Assembly (NCBI GenBank): GCA_034211175.1
Contig: JAXHUH010000199.1
Span: 1-30,368 of the forward strand
Length of the DNA stretch: 30,368 bases
Origin: JAXHUH01 sp034211175
Lineage (GTDB): Bacteria; Actinomycetota; Acidimicrobiia; Acidimicrobiales; CAIXPF01
Reading direction: 5' to 3'
This document shows, piece by piece, positions 23,101-29,642 of the stretch. The notes below the pieces were generated by a model. The model worked only from the letters and a program-made list of their open reading frames with translations, did no database searches and was not told where the DNA came from. A program made the position numbers and the translations under genes. How positions within the stretch are numbered: the first letter of the stretch is position 1; each line of letters begins with the position of its first letter.

Positions 23101-24916
23101 CGGAGAGCAGGAGCCGTCTCAGGTCGCTCGGGGGTTCGGGGCACGCGCGTGCGAGACCCGCCTCGAGCTCGAGCCAGGGACGATCGCCGGGCGTGACGAC
23201 GACCTCCACCCATGCAGGCGCGGTGGGATCGTCGGATGCGGACGCAGCCTGCAGCGCGGGGATGACACCGGCGCGAACGAGGCTCGACTTCCCGCTTCCC
23301 GACGGCCCGACGATGGTCACGAAGGCCGAGCGGTGGAGATGGTCGAGGGTCTCCGCGGTCATCCGGTCCCGACCGTGGAAGTCCGGGGCGTCGACCTCTC
23401 GGAAGGCGCGCAGGCCCTTGAACGGGTTCCGCGCACGACGCACGCTCCGATGGAGACCGGGCGCCGCCGACCGCAGACGCTCCGCCCAGGGATCCACCCC
23501 GTCGATCGCCTCGTCGCACGCGAGGCACTCCAGGAAGGCCGGAGGCAGATCGGGCCGGCGTCGGCGGGCGATGGCGACGACGTCGTCGTGGCGAGCGAGA
23601 TCCGTGCCGGTCAGCAGCGACGCCGCGAGGCGGCCGACGGCACGCACGTCGCCCGCCACGGAGCGCGCTGCGCCCGGTCCGGCGAGTGCGGTCGTCCCGA
23701 TGTCGCCCAGGTGGGCGCTGCCGGCTTCGTCGAACAGGACGTTGTTCCCGTGCACCGCGCCGTGGACGAGCCCGATCCGGTGGACCTCGCTCAACCCCGC
23801 GGCGAGCTGGTCGACCAGCGCGAGCGTCGCGTCGACGTCCCAGGGTCGTTCGGCCGCGAGGCGATCGAGGAGCGACCCGCCGCTCATCAGCCGCATCACG
23901 AGCCCCGCCTCGTCCGCACCTCGCCAGCGGTCGTGCAGGACCACGATGTTCGGGTGCTCGATCTGGCCCCACAGGCGGATCTCCGCATCGAAGCGGCGCA
24001 CCGCTGCCGCGTTGCGCAGCGCCTCCGGCCGGATGATCTTCAGCGCCACCTCCGATCCGCTGTCGGTGCGCGTGGCCCGGTGAACGTGCGCGGCGGGTCC
24101 CGCGCCGATCAGGGAGTCGAGCGCGTAGCCACGTGCGCGGGCCCGGGGACCGGCCCCGAGCTCGGACACGTCTTCGTTCCGAAGGATCCGCAGCTCGAGC
24201 TCGCTCACGGCCGCGGACGGCTCGAGTCCCGCCTCGTTGGCGAGCAGGCTCCGATACCGGCCGAGGACGCGCACGGCTTCTGCGGGCCGGCCCGACAGGT
24301 AGTTGGCGACCATGGCCAGCTTCCACGGGCGCTCGCGGAGCGGCCGTGAGCCGAGCAGCTCCTCCAGCTCGGCGACGGCGATCGTGTGGTCCCCAGCGTC
24401 GATCAACGCGGCGGCCCGGTCCTCGAGGGCCGTCGCCCGCTGCTCCTCGAGCCTGGACGCCGCCGAGACGAAGCTCGGTTCGTCGGCCAGCTCGCCGAAC
24501 GGCCGTCCCCGCCACATCGCCAGTGCACGTTCGAGCAGGTCGATGCGCGTCGCCGGATCTCCGACGAAACGGGCGCTCGCGAGCAGCTCGTCGAAGGTGT
24601 CGACGTCGATCCGGTCGTCCGGCTCCAGCGCGAGCCGGTAGCCGCCGTGCACGTGCTCGATGCGTTCGGTGCCGATGGTGCGACGGAGCCGGCTGACCAA
24701 CGACTGGATCGTGCGGTGCGCACTCGGCGGTGGTTCGACGCCGGTCCACAGCACGTCCACGAGACGGTCGTGCTGCACGATGCGACCACGCTCGAGCGCG
24801 AGTACCCCGACGAGCCGACGCGGACTGCGACCTCCGATCGGTCGCGGCGCGTCGTCGATCGCGATCTCGACGCCACCCAGCAGCGTGATGCTCAGCACCG
24901 GGGCCTCCGAAGGCAT
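20153..24916 (-). CDS. BTAD regulator - kinase-like - nSTAND1 NTPase - WD40-like giant protein
   Basis: The 1,587-residue protein has four parts. Residues 8-100 are a winged-helix OmpR-type DNA-binding domain (LLGGVEIAIDD... HRTIQSLVSRLRRTIG), followed to about 245 by a BTAD helical domain, together as in SARP/AfsR activators. Residues 264-480 resemble a Ser/Thr kinase: Gly loop GAGPAAHV, Lys 293, Glu 312 and DIG at 405-407. The catalytic HRD is His-Gly-Ala (385-387), so the catalytic Asp is missing. Residues 496-860 are an nSTAND1 ATPase starting NPFKGLRAFREVDAPDFHGR, with Walker A GPSGSGKSS (Lys 543) and Walker B LLLVIDQFEEL (Asp 631). Residues about 975-1570 form a WD40-like propeller ending HVWDLDPDRW. 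Such proteins are thought to be ligand-gated switches; target genes and signal are unknown. It starts at ATG 24916. Confidence 0.88.
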   Translation of the reverse strand: MPSEAPVLSITLLGGVEIAIDDAPRPIGGRSPRRLVGVLALERGRIVQHDRLVDVLWTGVEPPPSAHRTIQSLVSRLRRTIGTERIEHVHGGYRLALEPDDRIDVDTFDELLASARFVGDPATRIDLLERALAMWRGRPFGELADEPSFVSAASRLEEQRATALEDRAAALIDAGDHTIAVAELEELLGSRPLRERPWKLAMVANYLSGRPAEAVRVLGRYRSLLANEAGLEPSAAVSELELRILRNEDVSELGAGPRARARGYALDSLIGAGPAAHVHRATRTDSGSEVALKIIRPEALRNAAAVRRFDAEIRLWGQIEHPNIVVLHDRWRGADEAGLVMRLMSGGSLLDRLAAERPWDVDATLALVDQLAAGLSEVHRIGLVHGAVHGNNVLFDEAGSAHLGDIGTTALAGPGAARSVAGDVRAVGRLAASLLTGTDLARHDDVVAIARRRRPDLPPAFLECLACDEAIDGVDPWAERLRSAAPGLHRSVRRARNPFKGLRAFREVDAPDFHGRDRMTAETLDHLHRSAFVTIVGPSGSGKSSLVRAGVIPALQAASASDDPTAPAWVEVVVTPGDRPWLELEAGLARACPEPPSDLRRLLLSGRDGLLRAALRVCPAGEDVRLLLVIDQFEELWTHVDDVEERAGVLDALVAATTARRSPVTVVATLRADFVGRALEHAGLAERLREGTVLLPPLSPEELERAVRGPLQARGVDVEPALLTRLVGDVSRAPGSLPFLQFVLRHLFTSRSGDLRLEAYESTGGLVGALVQRADQLWDSLDDGDRAAFRRLCRRLVAPGEDRADTRRRADRRELSDVPEHLVQLLVEQRLLVIDREGGRTVIELAHDSIIDGWPRLRAWVDEDRETIAMLRALSHAARAWDDAGRHGEDLWRGRRLQSALDLADETNDIERQFLEASVRQRDEETGAARNRRIADLILSARAASAADPRRAVGLAAEAHDLAPGRSDALGAVQSALLGCGNWLGDLATGGVTDGAWIGGTTVVLRDADGITWWDTTRFERTRRIGGLGPGPVASAGGVLVVGTLDGEVRRIDPTSGRPAGSTHLPAPVAALRAHAGGTVAAGDAEGRVWLIDHDGDPIEMGALAARIVDLAVSPCGERVAACAGFDIPVTEWTISTGESRALDPHDAEFPELCGGPTVEYLHDGRLAVGDRNLYLYRPGVAEPEMIATRARPAHVGRVRSNGEVIAVFGEINGLSVVPVDGGPSSQVDAGANLFAGDLAPDGRTALAINGTARLFALDGRTVFGPAVPRGHSMMARIDHEGRWLAGSHVDGFMRSVLWDLRDPRRRRAVHAGHSYCTFRREQSTPVLWCQRERALATWSDGAPDELRMIAARARYCGDFDLTKDGRHGLLGDASGRIHVFDQESGELVTTLDELSGRPITGNEFANMISDIEVAPDGRSFVACGSSGVGASWDVGTWTPLTSLARDMVLAAFAPDGSELYTADATRLAARDPATLEVVRGPVPLPAPLVRPGQGDGLDVTADGRWLVVCTTAGAHLFDPTTLAEVGEPFPNDPQAWSSGLSRGSKLLATCHGDRIHVWDLDPDRWVTTARRLTGQDPSDAMRAPTV

Positions 24917-24924
24917 GCGGCCGA

Positions 24925-24969
24925 CGCTGCAACATCATGACGGATCGCCGTTGCAGCGACGTTGCAGCG
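24925..24969. promoter_or_regulatory. SARP-type direct repeats and -10 element upstream of the BTAD gene
   Basis: GTTGCAGCG occurs twice at 24950-24958 and 24961-24969, an exact 11-base period. An inverted copy, CGCTGCAAC, lies at 24925-24933, and a partial inverted copy, CGCTGCAG, at 25002-25009. Read toward the BTAD gene, the second repeat is followed after 10 bases by CATGAT (24939-24934, 4 of 6 to the -10 consensus). SARP proteins are known to bind heptamer repeats spaced 11 bases, placed about 8 bases before a -10. The site could therefore serve autoregulation, the divergent lipoprotein gene, or both. Confidence 0.55.
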
Positions 24970-25091
24970 CAACCCCCTGCCGATCGCCGGAGCTGCCGCG
25001 TCGCTGCAGGCCGGCGGTGTCATCCCCCGCCGCGTGCACCGGCGACGGTGCCTCCACGACAGCCGCACACCCGGCGATCGAGGAGCCACCC

Positions 25092-25376
25092 ATGACCGCA
25101 TCCCACCGTCTGGAGACCGTCGTCTCCGCCGCGGTCCTCGCGACCGCACTGCTGACCGCCGCCTGCGCAGGCCCGAGCGAGGGTTCGCGCTCGGCCACGG
25201 ACGCCCCGCTCGCGACGACGACATCCTCTGATGTCGCCGCACCCGACGGCTTCGACGGCCGCCTACCGAGCGAGAGTGATCTCCCCCCGACCCCGCTCGA
25301 CCCGATCGCCGCGTGCTACATCGTCTCCCACAAGGCCGGCGCGTCCCCCGTCACCCCCGAACACCCCTGCGAATAG
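25092..25376 (+). CDS. Small secreted lipoprotein-like protein, function unknown
   Basis: The 94-residue protein has a signal-peptide-like start: a short N-region with His-Arg, hydrophobic VVSAAVLATALL, then TAAC with Cys 25 as possible lipidation site. Thr at -3 is less usual than Leu, so simple secretion is also possible. The mature part is short, Ser/Thr/Pro-rich and acidic, with a C-terminal block IAACYIVSHKAG...PEHPCE holding two Cys that could form a disulfide. AGGAG lies 6 bases before ATG 25092. It is divergent from the giant BTAD gene and shares its regulatory region. I recognise no family. Weak similarity of codon use to the neighbours supports it as real. Confidence 0.65.
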   Translation: MTASHRLETVVSAAVLATALLTAACAGPSEGSRSATDAPLATTTSSDVAAPDGFDGRLPSESDLPPTPLDPIAACYIVSHKAGASPVTPEHPCE

Positions 25377-25382
25377 GACGCT

Positions 25383-25987
25383 TGCGAGGCAGCCACCGAG
25401 ACGACAACGGTCAGACGGCCGCCACGTCCGCCGCAAGGGCCCGGCGCTGACGCACCTCGCGGAACCAATGCCAAGGGCCCGCCGGGCCCGACGGCCCCGA
25501 GCGGAGCGGAAGGCAACGCGGCCCGCCCATCCGAGGCGGCCACCGACCAAAGCAAGACCCGGCTCGTCCGCCGCAAGGGCCCGGTGCTGACGCACCTCGT
25601 GGAAACCCATGCCAAGGGCCCGCCGGGCCTGACGGCCCCGAGCGGAGCGGGCGGCATTGCGGCCCTCCCGTGCGAGGCGGCCGCCGAGCACGACAAGAGC
25701 CAGCTCGTCCACCGCGAGGCACCGGTGCTGACGCACCTCGCGGAACCAATGCCAAGGGCCCGCCGGGCCTGACGGCCCCGAGCGGAGCGGAAGACAACGC
25801 GGCCCTCCCGTGCGAGGCGGCCGCCGAGCACGACAAGAGCCAGCTCGTCCACCGCGAGGCACCGGTGCTGACGCACCTCGCGGAACCAATGCCAAGGGCC
25901 CGCCTGGCCCGAAGGCCCCGAGCGGAGCGGGCGGCATTGCGGCTCTCCCTTGGGAGGTGGCTACCGACCAAAGGAAGACGCAGCTCG
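25383..25987. repeat. Tandem array of about four 140-bp structured repeats
   Basis: The anchor GCTGACGCACCTCG recurs at 25446, 25586, 25727 and 25867, giving periods of 140, 141 and 140 bases. The four full units span about 25425-25987, and a degenerate partial unit lies at 25383-25424. Each unit has GGTGC-TGAC-GCACC (perfect in copies 2-4) and, about 40 bases on, GGGCC-TGAC-GGCCC (perfect in copies 2 and 3). Copies 3 and 4 also have an 8-pair outer stem CCGCGAGG/CCTCGCGG (25712-25743, 25852-25883). The array abuts the tRNA-Val 3' end. Mixed 140/141 periods shift frame, arguing against a protein repeat. There are no unique spacers, so it is not a CRISPR. Confidence 0.9.
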
Positions 25988-26061
25988 TGGGCGATGGCGG
26001 ACTCGAACCGTCGACCTCTGCCGTGTGAAGGCAGCGCTCTAACCAACTGAGCTAATCGCCC
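25988..26061 (-). tRNA. tRNA-Val (anticodon CAC)
   Basis: The 74-base gene folds as a cloverleaf. The acceptor GGGCGAT pairs fully with ATCGCCC, and the discriminator is A. The D arm is GCTC/GAGC with loop AGTTGGTTA. The anticodon stem is CTGCC/GGCAG with loop TTCACAC, so the anticodon is CAC and reads GTG (Val). The T arm GACGG-TTCGAGT-CCGCC has one A-C mismatch. The 3' CCA is not encoded (CGA follows). In the direction of transcription it runs straight into the 140-bp repeat array. Confidence 0.93.
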
Positions 26062-26080
26062 CGACGAACGGAGCGACATC

Positions 26081-26614
26081 CTAGCGCACCCCGTTGCACC
26101 CTCCGCCACCGTCCCGACCGGACGCGGTGCTGCTCGGCTGCCGGCCGGGTGCGGTGGGCAGCCTGGTCGGGATGTCGGGCACCACCTTGGCGAGCAGCGA
26201 CCCGAGCGCGTCCAGCTCGGCGTCGTCGAGCTCGTCGAGCACGCCCTCGGGGGGTTCGGAGAACCGTTCGAACGCCCGCTCGTGGACCAGCCAGCCGTCG
26301 TCGGTGAGCGAGACGAGCTTGACGCGCCGGTCGGTCGGCGACGGCTGGCGCACGACGTGGCCTCGGCGTTCGAGGTTGTCGACGATGCCGGTGATGTAGG
26401 AGGCGTCGACGTCGAGTTGCTCGGCGAGCTCGCGCATCGACAGCGGCCGGCCGGCGTGGGACAGGTCGAGGACGGCCTGGAGCTGGCCGGGGGTGAACCC
26501 GAGCTCGGCCGCGACGTGGCCGAACCGCTCCCGGGTCTTCGCCGACAGCATGAGCCCGAACAGGCGGTGCCACGCGGCCCGTACCCGTTCGGCGCGGCTG
26601 TGCTGGTCGACCAC
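26081..26614 (-). CDS. MarR-family transcriptional regulator
   Basis: The 177-residue protein has the MarR layout: N-terminal dimer helix (RVRAAWHRLFGLMLSAK), winged HTH with GFTPGQLQAVLDL, SMRELAEQLDVDASYITGIV (recognition helix) and the wing with PSPTDRRVKLVSLTDDG, then C-terminal dimer helices. The last 25 residues are a polar Pro/Ser/Gly tail. MarR proteins are usually repressors of neighbouring genes, released by small ligands. It is divergent from the ABC exporter genes, its likely targets. The start is GTG 26614. A TAGGCT element lies 7 bases before it, and no Shine-Dalgarno is visible, suggesting a leaderless message. The frame is open further upstream only through the intergenic region and exporter gene. 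Confidence 0.9.
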   Translation of the reverse strand: MVDQHSRAERVRAAWHRLFGLMLSAKTRERFGHVAAELGFTPGQLQAVLDLSHAGRPLSMRELAEQLDVDASYITGIVDNLERRGHVVRQPSPTDRRVKLVSLTDDGWLVHERAFERFSEPPEGVLDELDDAELDALGSLLAKVVPDIPTRLPTAPGRQPSSTASGRDGGGGCNGVR

Positions 26615-26621
26615 CGCGCCA

Positions 26622-26627
26622 AGCCTA
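26622..26627 (-). promoter_or_regulatory. -10 element of a likely leaderless marR transcript
   Basis: TAGGCT on the minus strand (TANNNT) ends 7 bases before GTG 26614, the spacing expected if transcription starts at the start codon. No -35 match is clear. Confidence 0.45.
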
Positions 26628-26699
26628 GGTAGTCCCCGGTTGATGCTCCGAACCGCAGTCGAGGGACCTCCGGCGCAACGGCCGGCCGCCCAAAAATAG

Positions 26700-26728
26700 T
26701 TGAGAAAGATCAAGCTTCTCGGTAGCGT
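26700..26728 (+). promoter_or_regulatory. Promoter of the ABC exporter with overlapping MarR-type operator
   Basis: TTGAGA (26700-26705) and TAGCGT (26723-26728) are separated by 17 bases, a near-consensus promoter. TAGCGT ends 7 bases before ATG 26736, and no Shine-Dalgarno is present, so the mRNA is probably leaderless. TTGA-N6-TCAA (26700-26713), a MarR-like inverted repeat, covers the -35, so the divergent MarR protein could repress here. The stretch is unusually AT-rich for the window. Confidence 0.6.
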
Positions 26729-26735
26729 CCGCGCC

Positions 26736-27725
26736 ATGGAACACGCCATACGCGCCGAGGGGCTCGAGAAGCACTTCGGCGACGTCCATGCCCTGGCGGG
26801 GGTCGACCTCGCCGTCCCCCCGGGCACCGTGCTGGGCCTCCTCGGCCCCAACGGTGCCGGCAAGACGACCGCGGTGCGCATCCTCACCACGATCCTCCGC
26901 CCCGACGCGGGCAGGGCCGAGGTGCTCGGCCTCGACGTGACCACCCATGCCGACGAGGTCCGCCACCGCATCGGCCTCGCCGGCCAGTACGCAGCGGTCG
27001 ACGAGAACCTCACGGGCCGGGAGAACCTCCAGCTCGTCGGCCGCCTGACCCATCAGCCCCGCCGCGGTGTCGGCGCCCGGGCCGACGAGCTGCTGGAGCG
27101 GTTCCAGCTCACCGACGCGGCGAACCGTCCGGCGAAGACCTACTCGGGCGGCATGCGCCGCCGCCTCGACCTCGCCGCCGCTCTCGTGCACAAGCCGGAG
27201 GTGCTGTTCCTCGACGAGCCGACGACCGGCCTGGACCCCCGCAGCCGCCTCGATCTGTGGGGTGTCATCGAGGAGCTCGTGGCCGTCGGGTCCACGCTGC
27301 TGCTCACCACCCAGTACCTCGAGGAGGCCGACCGCCTGGCCGACCGGATCGTGGTGATCGACCACGGCCGGGTGATCGCGGATGGCACCGCGTCGGAGCT
27401 GAAGTCGACGCTCGGGGCCACGATCATCACGGTCGATCTCGGGCCCGACGCCGTCGTCGCCGAGGCGAAGGGCGCCCTCACCCAGATCGGCCCGACCGAG
27501 ATCGCCAACGGCGGCCGCCGCCTCGAGCTCCAGGTCCTCGATCCCGGGGCGGACCTGCTGCGAGCCGTGCGCGCGCTCGACGAGCACCACGTCCCGGTCG
27601 AGGCCGTCGCGGTGCGGGAGCCGTCGCTCGACGACGTCTTCCTCCAGCTCACCGGCCACCCGGCCGAGCCCGGGCCCGGCCCGGGAAGCGAACCGGCGCC
27701 CGACGTCGAAGGAGACCCGTCATGA
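26736..27725 (+). CDS. DrrA-type ABC exporter ATPase
   Basis: The 329-residue ATPase has Walker A GPNGAGKTT (about residues 38-46), signature YSGGMRRRLDLAAAL, Walker B LFLDEPTTGLDP and H-loop TTQYLEEADRLAD. AGQYAAVDENLTGRENL and the QYLEEAD block mark the DrrA (daunorubicin resistance) subfamily, which powers export of drugs, lipids or other hydrophobic compounds. The C-terminal 100 or so residues are the usual DrrA extension, ending in a Pro/Gly-rich tail. ATG 26736 is chosen because the family starts with MEHAIRAEGLEKHFG; an upstream TTG at 26700 belongs to the promoter. Its stop overlaps the next gene's ATG (ATGA). Substrate unknown. Confidence 0.93.
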   Translation: MEHAIRAEGLEKHFGDVHALAGVDLAVPPGTVLGLLGPNGAGKTTAVRILTTILRPDAGRAEVLGLDVTTHADEVRHRIGLAGQYAAVDENLTGRENLQLVGRLTHQPRRGVGARADELLERFQLTDAANRPAKTYSGGMRRRLDLAAALVHKPEVLFLDEPTTGLDPRSRLDLWGVIEELVAVGSTLLLTTQYLEEADRLADRIVVIDHGRVIADGTASELKSTLGATIITVDLGPDAVVAEAKGALTQIGPTEIANGGRRLELQVLDPGADLLRAVRALDEHHVPVEAVAVREPSLDDVFLQLTGHPAEPGPGPGSEPAPDVEGDPS

Positions 27726-28540
27726 CCACGGCCGTCGCCACGGCGACCCGACCCGCGAACGACGAGTCACGCCTCGACGCGCTCCGCTGGGCCGTCGCCG
27801 ACTCGCTCGCCGTCGCCTGGCGCAACGTGACGGCGATGCGCCGGGTGCCGGAGGTCGTCGTGTTCTCGACGATCCAGCCGGTGATCTTCGTGATCATGTT
27901 CCGCTACGTGTTCGGCGGCGCCATCCAGGTGCCGGGTGTGCCCTACGTCGACTTCCTGATGCCGGGCATCTTCATCCAGACCGTCACGTTCGGAGCGGTG
28001 AACACCGCGGTCGGTCTCGGCGAGGACCTCCACCAGGGCCTGATCGAGCGGTTCCGGTCACTGCCGATGGCCCGCTCGGCTGTGCTCGCGGGCCGCACGT
28101 TGGCCGACCTGGCCCGCAACGTGCTGGTCGTGACGATCATGGTCACGGTCGGCTTCCTGGTCGGGTTCCGCGTCCACACCAACGCCGCGGCCTTCGCTGC
28201 GGCGATCGCGCTGGTGCTGCTGTTCTCGTTCGCGATGTCGTGGGTGTTCGCCGTGGTAGGCCTGTCGGCCCCGAACGCCGAGGCCGCGCAGGCGTCGTCG
28301 TTCCCGATCATGGCGCTGCTCGTCTTCGCCAGCTCGGCGTTCGTGCCCACCGACACGATGCCCGGCTGGCTCCAGGCCTACGCCGACCACCAGCCGGTGT
28401 CGATCACGGTCAACGCCGTGCGTGCGCTCGTGCTCGGCGGGCCGACCGCGTCCTACGTCCTCCAGGCGATCGCCTGGGCGGTCGGGATCATCGCCGTGTT
28501 CGCCCCGCTGGCCATCGCCCGCTACCGCCGCGTCGCCTGA
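27722..28540 (+). CDS. DrrB-type ABC-2 exporter permease
   Basis: The 272-residue protein is an ABC-2 type permease with about six membrane segments. After a soluble N-terminus the family blocks are AWRNVTAMRRVPEVVVFSTIQ, FRYVFGGAIQVPGVPYVDFL, LMPGIFIQTVTFGAVNTAVG, then GLIERFRSLPMARSAVLAGR (coupling helix region) and FASSAFVPTDTMPGWLQAYAD. This is the membrane partner of the DrrA-like ATPase; two of each would make the exporter. ATG 27722 overlaps the upstream stop. Twelve bases separate its stop from that of the convergent agmatinase-family gene. MarR-controlled export, perhaps self-protection, is the natural reading but is inference. Confidence 0.93.
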   Translation: MTTAVATATRPANDESRLDALRWAVADSLAVAWRNVTAMRRVPEVVVFSTIQPVIFVIMFRYVFGGAIQVPGVPYVDFLMPGIFIQTVTFGAVNTAVGLGEDLHQGLIERFRSLPMARSAVLAGRTLADLARNVLVVTIMVTVGFLVGFRVHTNAAAFAAAIALVLLFSFAMSWVFAVVGLSAPNAEAAQASSFPIMALLVFASSAFVPTDTMPGWLQAYADHQPVSITVNAVRALVLGGPTASYVLQAIAWAVGIIAVFAPLAIARYRRVA

Positions 28541-28552
28541 CGAGCCGATCGA

Positions 28553-29632
28553 TCACGACATCCTGCGTGGCGGTCCGCCCGCGGCGCGGGGATCGGCGTA
28601 GCCGGGCGCAAAGCCGCCCGCCTTCCTCATCGCCGTGCCGGTCAGCGCCTCGTATGCCACCCGGTGGGCGAGCACGGCGGTGATGTTCACGCCGGTGTCG
28701 TGGGGCGGGCTGACCTCCACGATGTCCATCCCGGCGAGCGGGACCTCGTGGGCGATCCGCCGCACCGCCTCGAGGAGCTCGCCGCTCGTCAGCCCACCGG
28801 GCTCGGGGGCGCCGGTGCCCGGTGCGTGGGCCGGGTCGCACACATCGATGTCGACCGACAGGAACAGGTGCTCGGGCCCGGCGAGTGCCTCCTCGACTGC
28901 GCGGTCGAGCGCGGCCTCGAGCCCCGACCGGCGGATCTCGGCCATCCACTGCGACCGCATCCCGCGCGCCTCCATGTAGGCGAGCGTCTCCCGGTCGGTG
29001 GAGCTGCGCAGTCCGACCTGCACGAAGTGCTCGCCGGCGACGTCACCGCCGTCGATCAGCTGGCGCATGCCCGATCCGTGGCTCGTGTACTCGCCGTCCG
29101 CCAGCGGCCACGTGTCGGCGTGGGCGTCCAGGTGCACCACACCGACCTTGCCCCGGCCCAGCACCGACGTCAACCCCCGCACGTGCGGCCAGGTGACCGA
29201 GTGGTCGCCACCGAGCAGCAGCGGCAGCGCGCCGACGCCCACCACGTCGGCCACGAGCGCGCGCACCCGGGCGAAGGTCTTCTCGGGGGCGCCGTGGACG
29301 ACCGCCACGTCGCCGTGGTCGACGACCGAGAGGTGGTCGAACGGGTCGATCCGGACGACCGGGTGGGTCCAGTCGCCACCCCGGCGGCCGGTGTACTCGG
29401 CGAGGCGGATGGCCCGGGGGCCGTAGCGGGCGCCCGGCGCGGAGCCCATCGCCCCGTCCCACGGCGTGCCGGCGATGACGACGTCGGGCTGCTCGGCCCG
29501 CAGATCGTCGACCGTGAGCGTCAGCGGGCAACCCATGAAGGTGGGGTACCCGTCGACCGCCCAGTCGGCGTCGTCCCGCTCGAGCCGCAGGGCACCCGGC
29601 GGCCGCTGCCGCCCGCGAGCGTCGTCGGCCAC
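28553..29632 (-). CDS. Agmatinase/arginase-family ureohydrolase
   Basis: The 359-residue protein carries the metal-binding signatures of the family: LLLGGDHSVTWPH, VVHLDAHADTWPL and LFLSVDIDVCDPAHAPGTGA, which supply the His and Asp ligands of a two-Mn centre. GTPWDGAMGSAPGARYGPRAIR is typical of agmatinase-like members. These enzymes release urea from agmatine, guanidinobutyrate, proclavaminate or related guanidino compounds; the exact substrate is unclear. The start is uncertain: GTG 29632 lies just past the amidase stop, while TTG 29659 would overlap it by 17 bases. Neither has a strong ribosome-binding site. Tight linkage to the amidase suggests one transcript for use of guanidino/amide nitrogen, by inference. 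Confidence 0.9.
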   Translation of the reverse strand: MADDARGRQRPPGALRLERDDADWAVDGYPTFMGCPLTLTVDDLRAEQPDVVIAGTPWDGAMGSAPGARYGPRAIRLAEYTGRRGGDWTHPVVRIDPFDHLSVVDHGDVAVVHGAPEKTFARVRALVADVVGVGALPLLLGGDHSVTWPHVRGLTSVLGRGKVGVVHLDAHADTWPLADGEYTSHGSGMRQLIDGGDVAGEHFVQVGLRSSTDRETLAYMEARGMRSQWMAEIRRSGLEAALDRAVEEALAGPEHLFLSVDIDVCDPAHAPGTGAPEPGGLTSGELLEAVRRIAHEVPLAGMDIVEVSPPHDTGVNITAVLAHRVAYEALTGTAMRKAGGFAPGYADPRAAGGPPRRMS

Positions 29633-29642
29633 GAGCCCGCGG

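Noticed and set aside
20369..24349. A 1,326-codon open frame on the plus strand opposite the BTAD giant
   Set aside because: Its translation is Arg/Asp/Glu/His-rich with no domain pattern, and it is the antisense shadow of a gene with clear BTAD, STAND and WD40 motifs. Long antisense frames are expected in such GC-rich coding DNA.
25263..25937. Open frames through the 140-bp array that give repeated Arg/Gly/Pro-rich peptides
   Set aside because: Similar frames exist on both strands, and the 140-base periods change frame between copies, so a protein repeat is not under selection. The RNA/DNA structure explains the conservation better.
25425..25987. CRISPR array
   Set aside because: The whole 140-bp unit is repeated without unique spacers of constant length, and no cas gene is near.
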